64,000 bases of DNA from Schlesneria paludicola DSM 18645 (lineage in GTDB: Bacteria > Planctomycetota > Planctomycetia > Planctomycetales > Planctomycetaceae): contig CAMCMU010000013.1 in NCBI GenBank assembly GCA_945876035.1, positions 29,537 through 93,536 of the forward strand, given 5' to 3'. The notes beneath the pieces were generated by a model that did no database searches, had not been told where the DNA came from, and saw nothing but the letters and a program-made list of their open reading frames with translations. The position numbers and the translations under genes were made by a program. Of this stretch, positions 36,485 through 44,611 are shown in pieces (the stretch's first letter is position 1; every line of letters begins with the position of its first letter).

Positions 36485-37981
36485 TCACTTGGTCATGTGG
36501 CCGTGCCGGATACGGGTCCACTCAGAAATCACGAAGTCACGGACCGACTTGCCCTCTTCTCGGGCACACACGATCTGGTCGACGACCACCGGGTTGTCGG
36601 TGACCCGCTGGAGCCGAAGGGAGTCTCCTGAGGTGAGATAGGCGGGGATCCAGGCGCACCAGGCGAATCCGATGTGCTCGAGCTCGATCACCGCCCACGC
36701 GGCGGACGGGTCGATGGCGGGTAAGTGCAGATGCACGTAAGACGGGGCCATGGCGAGATACTCGTCGAGGGTCTCGGCCATCCGTTCGGCAATGTCGAGC
36801 CCGAGTTCGTGCACCCGGATCTCGATCCCTCCGGCCAGTGCCGATGCGGTGGTCCGGAACTGCGACCGGGCCCGGGTGGGTGGGACGACGGCATGGTCGA
36901 ACGTGCGGGTCACCCCCAGCCGTTTGACCAGCGACTGCACATGGTCGGCGATATGGTCTGGGATGCTGAGCCGAGGGGACCCGAGATCGCCGATCGGAGT
37001 GAAGACAGCAATGAAGGACGGCCGTGTCGCTTCGTGGTTCGGCAACCCGTTCATCCGCATCCCTTGGGGGCCGACACCGATGAGCAGTCCGACCTCGGCC
37101 GCGCCTCGCTGTATGGCGAGACGCTGACTAGCCGGATGGTTGGTGACGGCCTCGGCCCACACGCCGGGGATGCCGTGGTCGGCGGCCATCGCGGCTCGGG
37201 CCAGCGACAGGCGTTCGGCCAGATGGTGTCCCCGGAAGCGGGGGTCGACGATCATCTTGCCGCCCTCGGGCACCGGGTCCCCTGCGAATTCGAATGTGCA
37301 GGCCACATGGCCAACGATATCGCCAGAGGGGGTGACGGCCACAACCGAAAGCATTGCTCCGGACTCCAACTGCTTGCGGATGGCCTTGGCTTGGTACATC
37401 GACGGGTTGGGGTAGCTGTATCCGTAGCAGCGGAACACGCACTGCACGAGGCCGATAGCATCATCGGGATGCATCAACCGGACGTCGATCTGCTCGGCTT
37501 CAGCATCGAGAGCGTCTGGCACGTCCGGTTCCAACATCGCTTCGTGCAGATGGTCGTCGGGACCGCCGGACGGCAGTTTCAGCTGGCAGGTCGCAATGTT
37601 CCCGAGCAGTCCCGCGAACCCGACGTGGAGTCGATCGACGAAACCGAGGGCCAGCAGCCGCCGCGATGGGAGATGCCGAGATTGGGCCGGGGTGAGGGGA
37701 AGCCGGTGGTCGGTGATGGTGACTTGGAGGTTGTTACCGTCGAACGTGATCTCCATCTCGATGTCTCCCGAGACGCCGGACTCCTCGCGTCGCCTGGCCT
37801 CGCGCAGCAACTCCTCGATCACCACTTGGAGCCGGGTAGCCCGCTCGGCCTCGAACCCGTTGCCTTGGGCACAGGCTCGGACGGCTGCCCCTGCGGCCTC
37901 GAGCGGGGCATTATCTGACAGGGTCATCCGCAGCTCGGGGGTGGAGACACGGGTGGGGGCGTTGGTCATCGGCATGCTCAC
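36485..37981 (-). CDS. Fusion of anti-sigma-type ATPase domain with GNAT acetyltransferase
   Basis: 498 residues. The first ~135 residues resemble an HATPase_c anti-sigma serine kinase domain (RLQVVIEELLREARRRE as N-box, LQVTITDHRLPLTPAQ after). Then comes a GNAT N-acetyltransferase core (about 165-310) with VRLMHPDDAIGLVQCVFRCY, GKMIVDPRFRGHHLAERLSL (the acetyl-CoA loop, R/G-rich) and GIPGVWAEAVTNHPASQRL. A further C-terminal domain follows (about 320-498). The gene is markedly GC-richer than its surroundings (estimated mid-60s against low to mid-50s %), with codon third positions mostly G or C. That is the look of a gene acquired from a high-GC donor such as an actinobacterium. Function is unknown; an ATPase-linked acetyltransferase acting on a sigma/anti-sigma system is an inference. 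Confidence 0.75.
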   Translation of the reverse strand: MSMPMTNAPTRVSTPELRMTLSDNAPLEAAGAAVRACAQGNGFEAERATRLQVVIEELLREARRREESGVSGDIEMEITFDGNNLQVTITDHRLPLTPAQSRHLPSRRLLALGFVDRLHVGFAGLLGNIATCQLKLPSGGPDDHLHEAMLEPDVPDALDAEAEQIDVRLMHPDDAIGLVQCVFRCYGYSYPNPSMYQAKAIRKQLESGAMLSVVAVTPSGDIVGHVACTFEFAGDPVPEGGKMIVDPRFRGHHLAERLSLARAAMAADHGIPGVWAEAVTNHPASQRLAIQRGAAEVGLLIGVGPQGMRMNGLPNHEATRPSFIAVFTPIGDLGSPRLSIPDHIADHVQSLVKRLGVTRTFDHAVVPPTRARSQFRTTASALAGGIEIRVHELGLDIAERMAETLDEYLAMAPSYVHLHLPAIDPSAAWAVIELEHIGFAWCAWIPAYLTSGDSLRLQRVTDNPVVVDQIVCAREEGKSVRDFVISEWTRIRHGHMTK

Positions 37982-38225
37982 ATCACGGAGAGGAATTCGC
38001 TTTCGCAGCTGCCGGGCCGAAGTGCCCCAGAGCGTACATCGAAGACGGGGTCAAAGCGGAGGAAGATTAGCCACCCAAAGGAAGCGACGAATCTGGGCAT
38101 ATGGCTTGGCGAATTACCATTTTTTCATTTCAGGCAAAGCATAAACGGCCATCGGCCCAACCGGAAGCGGAGCGGAAGAACAAAAAACTCGGTCGTCCCC
38201 CCCACTCGGGTTTCGATGCCGTTGT
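37982..38225. other. Intergenic flank of the GC-rich gene
   Basis: About 240 bp between the ATPase-GNAT gene and an IS3 relic. No gene seen. GC content returns to the genomic average here, marking the boundary of the likely acquired segment. Confidence 0.4.
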
Positions 38226-38570
38226 TCATGCGGCTTTCCTCATCTCCTTGGTCTTGGTTGGCGATGCCAGATTCGGGCGATAGACCTCGGCGGGGGTGTT
38301 GTTCTCCGGACTTGGTACGGACGCTCGGTGTTGTCGTGCTTCTTACAGCGTTCCACGCCCTGATCAAGCCCGATCACCGTGACGTATTCCCTTGGGTAGA
38401 TCTCCTTGCGTTCAAGGCGACTTTTCAGTCGCTCGATGGACACGTTGTTCATCCGCCATCCACGCCCGTCCCAGCGGATCGGCACGCCTCAGCCTGCCGG
38501 TTACGAAGTCCATTCCTAACTAAACGAATAAACGGGCGGCTTTGATCGGTATTGAAGATCTCAGGTACAC
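38226..38570 (-). pseudogene. Relic of an IS3-family transposase (orfB, C-terminal part)
   Basis: In three minus-strand frames in succession the segment reads as the end of an IS3-family integrase-type transposase: VPEIFNTDQ (about 38545-38570), then DGRGWRMNNVSIERLKSRLE and KEIYPREY, and finally NNTPAEVYRPNLASPTK up to the stop at 38226-38228. Two frame changes break it, so no full product can be made. The catalytic DDE start and the orfA part are missing. It is a dead remnant, probably of an element once inserted near the palindrome at 38763-38798. Confidence 0.75.
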
Positions 38571-39464
38571 AGCTAGCGTGAGCTCGTGATCGCTCCCGTA
38601 TCGGCAGGCTCGGCGACACGTTTCTCCGCCGCATCGCAGGCGAATGCCGGATAATTTCAGCACCCACAGTGTTTAAGATCTCGTCTCGACGGTGTTCTGA
38701 ACACGCGATGGAATCGAGGCAGTCAACGTCTCCATGGCGGCGTTTAAAAAACATCTTTCAGTGGTTCTTTTGAGAAACGGACGTTCCTCAAAAGAACCGA
38801 GAGGATTGCCGTAGTCTGCTGAAACTCATCCCATTCTTTTCCGACAGTCTTTCCTATGCTCCACCTCAGGCATCGGATAACAACCCGAAGTGTGTGAGTC
38901 CCGACATCCCCTCACTTTCGTTCGCCCGAGGGCGACTCAGAAAAAACAGGCCGGATTTCACGATCGGAACTCGAGTCCTCGTGAGTATTTCGAAAGGTGG
39001 CCGCGGAAATGAAAGGGACAGAATCTCGCGGGATCCTAGGAGCTGATGCGTTTCTTCTGGACTCTCCGGTTTTGCCTCAGCGTTTCGTTGTTAGGTCAGA
39101 CGGGTCAGCGTCTGACCATTGGAATTGCTCAGGTTATTCCAGTTATGTCGACGATTTGGCAACTGCTGCGAACGTTCTGAACGCGTCTGCCGATGAAAGA
39201 TAAGACATGCAGGCAGATTGTGCCGAATAGTGTTCGTTGTGGGGGCGTATGGTGACCCGCCAGAGTGCAGGTTTTTGTGGCCCCTTTTGATTTTGGAACG
39301 ACCCTGCGGGTTTCGGCCGACAATAGAACTGAACTGTTTCGGCGGTTCGAGGCAACGGGAGAGGGATCCTGCATCAATTCCCAAAGTACCGTGATTTGGA
39401 TTCTCCGTTAGTGATTTGTGCGTCATTGACAATTCGCAGCCTGCACCATCGATAAGGCGAAGCC
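38571..39464. other. Intergenic region before htrA-like gene
   Basis: Nearly 900 bp. Apart from a 36-bp palindrome at 38763-38798 I see no gene. Short frames in it are without domain or ribosome-binding site. Confidence 0.5.
38763..38798. repeat. 36-bp near-perfect palindrome
   Basis: Arms GGTTCTTTTGAG (38763-38774) and CTCAAAAGAACC (38787-38798) are perfect 12-bp complements. The internal bases continue to pair as AACG/CGTT after one mismatch, leaving a 2-base loop. No T-run adjoins it closely, so it is not a clear terminator. It may be a protein-binding site or a mobile-element end. Confidence 0.85.
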
Positions 39465-40940
39465 ATGCAACGGCCGTCGATTTTCATGTTGAGCGTAATG
39501 ACGCTGATTGTGGGGCTGGTTGCCGGCGCCAACATCAGTCATCTTTCGTTCGCTCCCGCAGCGCATGCCAATCAATCCGACGCGACAGATGTGGATCGAC
39601 GTTACCGAGAATTGAGCCAAGAAGGATCCGCGATTCAAGAGGTGAGTACGACACTGGCCAAGATTGCCGCGCTCTCTGCACCCGCGGTTGTGCACATTCA
39701 AAGTAAACGCAGGATCCCTGGTAAAGGGACCGAAGAGGAAACCGGATCCGGTGTGATCCTGACCAGCAGCAAGGCGTCCGGCTTCTTTGTCGTGACCAAC
39801 GGGCACGTGATCGATAAAACGGCGCTTGATTCGATTGAAATTCATCTGCACGATGGGCGGACATTGCAGCCGGAACGCGTGTGGTCGGACCCTCTGACAG
39901 ACGTTGCGGTGTTGAAGATTAATGCGCCCAACCTGTCGGCCGGTCGCTGGGGAAACAGTCAGAAATTGGAGATCGGCCACTTGGTGTTGGCGATGGGGAG
40001 TCCCTTCGGGCTGAGTCGGTCAGTCACTTTGGGAATCATTAGTGCCAAGGGGCGGCGTCAGCTGAAGCTGGGGCAGTCCTCGGAAGTTCTGAATCAAGAC
40101 TTTCTGCAAACGGATGCGGCGATCAATCCTGGCAATAGTGGTGGTCCGCTGATCGACTTGCAGGGAGGGATCATTGGGATCAACACGGCCATTGCGTCTT
40201 CCAGCGGTGGCAATGAGGGGATCGGCTTTAGTATTCCCAGTAGCCTGGCACAACGGGTGATGGAGCAACTACTGGAATTCGGCGTCGTGCATCGTGCGTG
40301 GATTGGTGTGAAACTGGATGAAAAATTTGATGCAAAAATTGCCGCGAAACTGAAGCTCGATCGGATGATGGGAACACGAATCAGCGATGTCTTTCCCAAT
40401 TCTCCCGCCCAAAAAGCCGGTTTGCTGTTTGACGATGTGATCTTAAGCTTCGACGGAGTCGACGTGCAGGATCACGATGACCTGATCAATCTGGTGAGCC
40501 TGTCACCGATTGCGAAAAAAATTCAGGTTGTTGTCTGGCGTGGAGGTCGAAAAATGATGCTGACAATCGTCTTGGCCGATCGAGGCGAGATGCCACCGAC
40601 CAGCCAAATTCCGTTCCAACCGGAGTTCGGTACACCCGTACGAGCAATGGGATTGACTGTCGTTCCCTTGGACGAGGACCTCGCAGATCAGGTTGGTTAT
40701 TCCCCGCAGATCCGTGGCTTACTGATTCTTAAGGTCGACTCCGATAGCGCACTCGGGCATCGACTCGAGCCGAACGATGTGCTTGGTGCGATCGGTCACA
40801 CCCCTGTGACCAGTGTGGAAGAGTTGAACCTTGCGATCGAAGAGACGCACTCACGCAAGTCGGTCGTCCTGCACGTGCACCGTGCCTCGGTAAGTGATTC
40901 GCCAGAACAACTGGTCATCTGGCGACGGACAGCTCAATAG
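39465..40940 (+). CDS. HtrA/DegQ-type periplasmic serine protease
   Basis: 491 residues. An N-terminal signal or anchor (FMLSVMTLIVGLVAGANIS) directs it to the periplasm. The trypsin-like domain has the full triad: His114 in VTNGHVID, Asp146 in LTDVAVLK and Ser225 in NPGNSGGPL. Two PDZ domains follow (about 280-370: RISDVFPNSPAQKAGLLFDDVI; and about 395-480: LLILKVDSDSALGHRLEPNDVL). HtrA proteins degrade or refold misfolded envelope proteins. Length and architecture are standard. The start ATG at 39465 has no strong Shine-Dalgarno. Confidence 0.95.
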   Translation: MQRPSIFMLSVMTLIVGLVAGANISHLSFAPAAHANQSDATDVDRRYRELSQEGSAIQEVSTTLAKIAALSAPAVVHIQSKRRIPGKGTEEETGSGVILTSSKASGFFVVTNGHVIDKTALDSIEIHLHDGRTLQPERVWSDPLTDVAVLKINAPNLSAGRWGNSQKLEIGHLVLAMGSPFGLSRSVTLGIISAKGRRQLKLGQSSEVLNQDFLQTDAAINPGNSGGPLIDLQGGIIGINTAIASSSGGNEGIGFSIPSSLAQRVMEQLLEFGVVHRAWIGVKLDEKFDAKIAAKLKLDRMMGTRISDVFPNSPAQKAGLLFDDVILSFDGVDVQDHDDLINLVSLSPIAKKIQVVVWRGGRKMMLTIVLADRGEMPPTSQIPFQPEFGTPVRAMGLTVVPLDEDLADQVGYSPQIRGLLILKVDSDSALGHRLEPNDVLGAIGHTPVTSVEELNLAIEETHSRKSVVLHVHRASVSDSPEQLVIWRRTAQ

Positions 40941-41044
40941 TCGCCGGACAATTCCAGTCCCCTGTGCGATTGCCGGCCGTAGCCAGTGCAAACGGTCGTT
41001 CCTCGGAATGGCCGTCTGAGTTGCAATCCAAGTGGCCATATGCA

Positions 41045-42124
41045 ATGAAATGCGGCATGACCAACTCAACCCCGCGACTGGAATTGTTGCCGCCGCCTAT
41101 TCGGAATCGACTTGAGGAGCCGTCTGGCAAACTTCCTTTACAGCCGCTTTCGATCGGCACGATTCCGTTAGACTTTCCGGTGATCCAAGCGGCATTGAGC
41201 GGATACAGCGATCTGCCGATGCGGGTTGTCGCACGAAGACTCGGGGCACCCTATGCGTTGGGGGAGGTGATGATCGATCGACTTCTGCTCGATTCACGAA
41301 ATCGCGGTCGTACTCGACGGCAACTCGCCATTGCTGACGAGGAGCATCCTGTGGGAGGACAGCTCATGGGCTCGGCACCGTCCCAGTTTGCACCGGCGGC
41401 AATGAAGTTGGTCGAGGCAGGATTTGACGTCATTGACATCAACTTTGGGTGTCCCGTGAAATCGGCCATCGGAGGTTGCCGCGGCGGATATCATCTTGGG
41501 CAACCGGAAATCGCCCTCGAAATTGTTGATCGAGTCCGAAATGCTCTGCCGGTCAACATCCCCGTGACACTGAAAATGCGTCGTGGAATTGATGAATCCG
41601 AAGAAAGTCGCGAGCGTTTCTTTCGAATCCTTGACGGCGCGTTTGTGCGGGGCGCGGCAGCGATCACAGTACATGCCAGAACCGTCGAACAGAAGTATCT
41701 CGGTCCCAGTAATTGGGATTTTTTGAGGGACGTCAAAAAACACGCCGGTTCCAAGATCATTATCGGAAGCGGAGATCTTTTTACCGCGGAGGCCTGTCTG
41801 GAAATGCTGTCCTATACGCGTGTCAACGCGGTGTCCGTGGCCCGAGGAGCGATCGGGAAACCTTGGATTTTTCAACAGGTCCGCGCACTCGCCGCCGGTC
41901 TTCCACTGCCCGTCCCCGACCTGAAGGAACAACGACGCGTCATGGAAATGCAGTGCGAACTCTGCCTGCAGTACAAGGACGCCGCTGAAGTCCATTCCAC
42001 GATGAGAATGTTTGGCATTAAGTTTGCGCAGTTGCATCCTCACTCGATCGAGGTCCGAAATGCGTTCGCCCTTAGTCGAGATCTCAACGACTGGCAAGAT
42101 CTCGTCAACCGTTGGTACGTTTGA
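41045..42124 (+). CDS. tRNA-dihydrouridine synthase
   Basis: About 359 residues from the ATG at 41045; the frame is open from 40964 and an ATG at 41057 is also possible. It reduces specific uridines in tRNA D-loops using FMN and NADPH. Hallmarks: VIQAALSGYSDLPMRVVARR, GQLMGSAPSQFAPAA, DINFGCPVKSAIGGCRGG (with the catalytic cysteine expected in GGC), VTLKMRRGIDESEE, ITVHARTVEQKYLGPSNW and AVSVARGAIGKPWIF. The family is secure, the subtype (DusA/B/C) is not. Its stop is convergent with the LRR gene. Confidence 0.9.
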   Translation: MKCGMTNSTPRLELLPPPIRNRLEEPSGKLPLQPLSIGTIPLDFPVIQAALSGYSDLPMRVVARRLGAPYALGEVMIDRLLLDSRNRGRTRRQLAIADEEHPVGGQLMGSAPSQFAPAAMKLVEAGFDVIDINFGCPVKSAIGGCRGGYHLGQPEIALEIVDRVRNALPVNIPVTLKMRRGIDESEESRERFFRILDGAFVRGAAAITVHARTVEQKYLGPSNWDFLRDVKKHAGSKIIIGSGDLFTAEACLEMLSYTRVNAVSVARGAIGKPWIFQQVRALAAGLPLPVPDLKEQRRVMEMQCELCLQYKDAAEVHSTMRMFGIKFAQLHPHSIEVRNAFALSRDLNDWQDLVNRWYV

Positions 42125-42180
42125 CACAAACGACTCACAGCTGAGCATGCCCCGCGGTTCCAAGGTGAGACCATTCGCAA

Positions 42181-42876
42181 TTACTTCTTTTCCTCTTTTT
42201 TCTCTTCTGGCTTTTTCTCTTCTGGCTTTTTCTCTTCTGGTTTTTTCTCTTCTGGTTTTTTCTCTTCAGGCTTCACGTCTTCCGGTTTTTTCTCTTCAGG
42301 CTTCACTTCGGCGATTTTGAGTGGTTCAACACCTTGAACAACTTGCAGACTTGGAATCGCGGCTTTCAACAACGCAATTCCGTCAGTCGTCACGGGCGTC
42401 TGCCACAGATAAAGGTGTTGGAGTTTCTTCAGCCCGTGAAGATGCTTCAATCCCGCGTCCGTGACTGCGGTTCCGTACAAATTGAGGTACTCCAAGTTGT
42501 CGAGTCCCTTTAATTGGACAAGACCCTCGTCGGTCACTTTGGTTCGTTCAAGGTGCAGCCGCATCAGCCCCTTGCAATCCTTGATAGACATCAGCCCGGC
42601 ATCAGAAATATCTTTCCCTCGCACATTCAGTTGCGCCAGTTTAGGTAAATTCTTCAGCGGCACTAGCTGAGCATCTTCGATCTTGCCGTCGGCCAGATGG
42701 AAGGCGACATCAAGACGGGCATCGTTTTGTGCCAACTCCATGACTTGACCACCCGATTTGCGAATTTCTTCCATTGCAGACTTCTCGGTTTCGGTCGGAG
42801 CTGGCTTTTCCTCCGCGGAGGCCATTCCCAAAAGAAGACTCAATGTCAGGCTGCAAACACCGAAGGTTCGAATCAT
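42181..42876 (-). CDS. Secreted leucine-rich-repeat protein with K-P-E-E tail
   Basis: 231 residues. The N-terminus MIRTFGVCSLTLSLLLGMASA is a signal peptide. Four to five leucine-rich repeats of about 24 residues follow (for example LKNLPKLAQLNVRGKDISDAG, LDNLEYLNLYGTAVTDAG, LKKLQHLYLWQTPVTTDG). The last ~40 residues are a tandem array of KKPEE-like pentapeptides. The protein is probably periplasmic or secreted, the repeat domain for protein binding and the tail as charged spacer. No catalytic feature. The start has no strong ribosome-binding site. Confidence 0.85.
   Translation of the reverse strand: MIRTFGVCSLTLSLLLGMASAEEKPAPTETEKSAMEEIRKSGGQVMELAQNDARLDVAFHLADGKIEDAQLVPLKNLPKLAQLNVRGKDISDAGLMSIKDCKGLMRLHLERTKVTDEGLVQLKGLDNLEYLNLYGTAVTDAGLKHLHGLKKLQHLYLWQTPVTTDGIALLKAAIPSLQVVQGVEPLKIAEVKPEEKKPEDVKPEEKKPEEKKPEEKKPEEKKPEEKKEEKK
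42183..42300 (-). repeat. 15-bp coding tandem array (KPEEK-type repeats)
   Basis: The 3' end of the LRR gene is a run of near-identical 15-bp units (AAGCCAGAAGAGAAA type), giving repeated lysine-proline-glutamate pentapeptides. It will be length-unstable. Confidence 0.85.
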
Positions 42877-43437
42877 CGTGAAAAACTCCCTCTTAAGTTG
42901 GCTGTGTCAAACAATCACGTCCGCGTTAAAGACGATTAAAGTTTAACAACAGTCTGGGGCGACCGTCGACCGTAGAGTGGTCTTTTGGAATTGCTTTCGA
43001 GAGTAAGACCGTCGAAACGATTGACGCCGGCGAGGTCTTGGCCGAGGGGTTCCTAGCCCGTTTGGGCGTCGCGTTCGCGGAAGGTTCTTTGGTGCGTCCT
43101 AAACAAACGTAGAGGGCGGACGATGTGTGACACACGAACGGCTCGCTTCTTCGCCTCCGATGTCGGAAAAGATCGATGAGAGTCGCTGCCGGCTGTTGGT
43201 AAAAAGAGCCCTCAATCACAGATTGTCCGACACGTGTTTTTCTGCAAAATCGCATGCCATTGCGCACCATGGCCGTTCGGCGAGAAACACCGGATTCCCA
43301 ATGTCAGGCGAAAAGAAGGCTGCGAGCAAGTGGACTCAGCAGCAAGGCCAACCGCCCGACCAACAAATCTCCGTGATGGACTTGACCGACTATCATTCGG
43401 CTTCTATGGTTTCAAGTCGTCGTAACGGCTGTTACTT
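42877..43437. other. Intergenic region before tRNA-Val
   Basis: About 560 bp between the LRR gene and the tRNA. Nothing convincing seen; it holds the promoter region of both. Confidence 0.4.
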
Positions 43438-43510
43438 GGACGATTAGCTCAGTTGGTTAGAGCGCCACGTTGACATCGTGGAGGTCGTTGGTTCGAGTCC
43501 AATATCGTCC
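43438..43510 (+). tRNA. tRNA-Val (anticodon GAC)
   Basis: All parts of the cloverleaf can be read. Acceptor GGACGAT/ATCGTCC pairs fully. The D-arm is GCTC...GAGC. The anticodon stem CCACG/CGTGG surrounds a TTGACAT loop with anticodon GAC (43472-43474). The variable loop is AGGTC, and the T-arm is GTTGG/CCAAT around TTCGAGT. The discriminator is the A at 43511; the CCA end is not encoded. An integrase relic reads into it from the other strand, so this tRNA gene is the likely attachment site of the island to the right. Confidence 0.95.
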
Positions 43511-43548
43511 ACCTTTGAGATTCGCACAGAATCGCAACCGACAGAAAG
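43511..43548. other. tRNA 3' flank and likely attachment-site core
   Basis: Bases 43490-43511 hold the T-arm and acceptor 3' half; this is the usual crossover segment for tRNA-targeting integrases. The matching second copy that would bound the island on the right was not found by eye. Confidence 0.35.
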
Positions 43549-43568
43549 CCCCTGCAAAACAGGGGTTT
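43549..43568 (+). terminator. Candidate terminator after tRNA-Val
   Basis: A 6-bp perfect stem (CCCCTG / CAGGGG) with a 5-base loop, followed by TTTCTTC, lies about 40 bp after the tRNA, in the tRNA's direction of transcription. Confidence 0.6.
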
Positions 43569-44069
43569 CTTCGTTCGTGGTCGAATCCGCTTGCGAGTCG
43601 TTGCCGTCAGATTCGGGGCTTGCTGACGTTTGCTGCGCCGGATTTTGCGCCGCCTTCGTGAAGTGTTCGTCGGTCGCTTGCAGGTAGAACGCCCGCGCGA
43701 CCGCTTCGGAGTTACCGAGCCAGCCGCAGACGGTGTGTGCGGGGAAGCGATCAGCCAACTCCGTCGGTCTCGTTTTCCTCATCGCGTGGAACGGCGGCCT
43801 CCACGGTAGCCGTCCGGTCGTGCTGAACTGAGTCCGCATGTACTTAAGTCCCTCCCAATAACGAATGATGAGAAACTCGTCTTCGGGGACGTGACTTTGA
43901 TCGTGTTGGCCTGCCAGTCAACATCGCTTCCACGCAGAATTCAGTGTCTCGGACGGCGTTCGGAGACCACCGAAGCGACTGAGGGACACACGATCTGCCG
44001 CCACGGAGAATCGGGGCGGGCATGGGGCACACGAACAAGATGCCCAGAACTGAATACGGAATTGTTGCT

Positions 44070-44097
44070 CAACACGGTTCCTGACACTTTTTGTGCG
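44070..44097. repeat. Half-copy R0 of the island palindromic repeat
   Basis: The sequence CGGTTCCTGACACTTTTTGTG is present (44075-44095) with only the right arm of the longer repeats at 47708, 50630, 52067 and 54039. A weak GTTGCTCA-like context on the left shows where the other arm was lost. Confidence 0.7.
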
Positions 44098-44114
44098 TTC
44101 CCGTTAAGGGGAGT

Positions 44115-44288
44115 TCAACGAGACCGGTAACCTTCAGGGCAGTCATCCACATCAATAATTCGGTTCGCCTGCCAGAGAACGACCACATCGGGCGACTTGA
44201 TTGACATTGGACTGCTCGCCAACCCACCACCTTGAATTGCTTGCATTTCGTTCTTCGTCAATTTCCGAACGGTTTTGATCTGAGTCAT
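44115..44288 (-). CDS. Small double-glycine-leader peptide (bacteriocin-like precursor)
   Basis: 57 residues from the ATG at 44288, with GGAG at ideal spacing upstream. The first ~22 residues, TQIKTVRKLTKNEMQAIQGG, are the classical GG-type leader (polar-hydrophobic helix, Leu/Met at -7 and -12-like positions, Gly-Gly at the end). The remaining ~34 residues (GLASSPMSIKSPDVVVLWQA then RIIDVDDCPEGYRSR) have one cysteine only. Such leaders are normally cut and exported by a C39-peptidase ABC transporter. None is in this window, so the peptide is an orphan here. It could be a bacteriocin or signal peptide. It lies next to repeat R0 in the decayed island. Confidence 0.65.
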   Translation of the reverse strand: MTQIKTVRKLTKNEMQAIQGGGLASSPMSIKSPDVVVLWQANRIIDVDDCPEGYRSR

Positions 44289-44317
44289 GATCTTTCTCCA
44301 AAAGTGAAAGGGACTGG

Positions 44318-44348
44318 CAAACCCCAGCGTTGCGGGGTTTTGTTGTTT
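44318..44348 (-). promoter_or_regulatory. Small hairpin upstream of the GG-peptide gene
   Basis: AACCCC and GGGGTT form a 6-bp stem with an 8-base loop about 30-50 bp upstream of the start. On the plus strand it is followed by TTTTGTTG. It is either a terminator reading rightwards or a regulatory leader for the peptide. Confidence 0.3.
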
Positions 44349-44611
44349 GGGATTACTCATCAGCAACCCGTTCTCTGATTATCTACCGCAACAGCCTCAC
44401 AAACCTTTCAGAAAATTTGCAAATGATTTTTAGCCAGCCGTGAGGTCTTGGTCACCTGGCCGACGCACAACGTCGTAAGGCGACTAACACTGGCCCTGGA
44501 AAAATCGTCCACGGGGCCGTTGCGCCTTTGGTCTCAAGAGACATTGGCAATACGGGCGGGCCATCATTTCGGCGATACACCCGCCGTGCTTTCGTGTGTC
44601 CTGCCAAAAAA

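Larger units (their letters stand above)
43444..43839 (-). pseudogene. Truncated tyrosine integrase, C-terminal part overlapping tRNA-Val
   Basis: Minus-strand frame of 131 codons. Its first half matches the C-terminal catalytic part of planctomycete phage-type integrases: PPFHAMRKTRPTELADRF (the HxxR pair), CGWLGNSEAVARAFYLQ (Tyr nucleophile in FYLQ), then a Ser/Gln/Thr-rich tail. The frame continues into the antisense of the tRNA and stops inside it, the normal arrangement for integrases that target a tRNA 3' end. The N-terminal two thirds (including the first catalytic Arg and core-binding domain) are absent upstream, so it cannot act. It marks an old tRNA-borne integration. Confidence 0.75.

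Noticed and set aside
36725..37918. 397-codon plus-strand open frame
   Set aside because: It is fully antisense to the GC-rich ATPase-GNAT gene and has no domain. Long antisense frames are expected in high-GC coding DNA.
42183..42300. Possible CRISPR-like short repeat array
   Set aside because: It is an in-frame coding pentapeptide array without spacers. No CRISPR array was found in the window.
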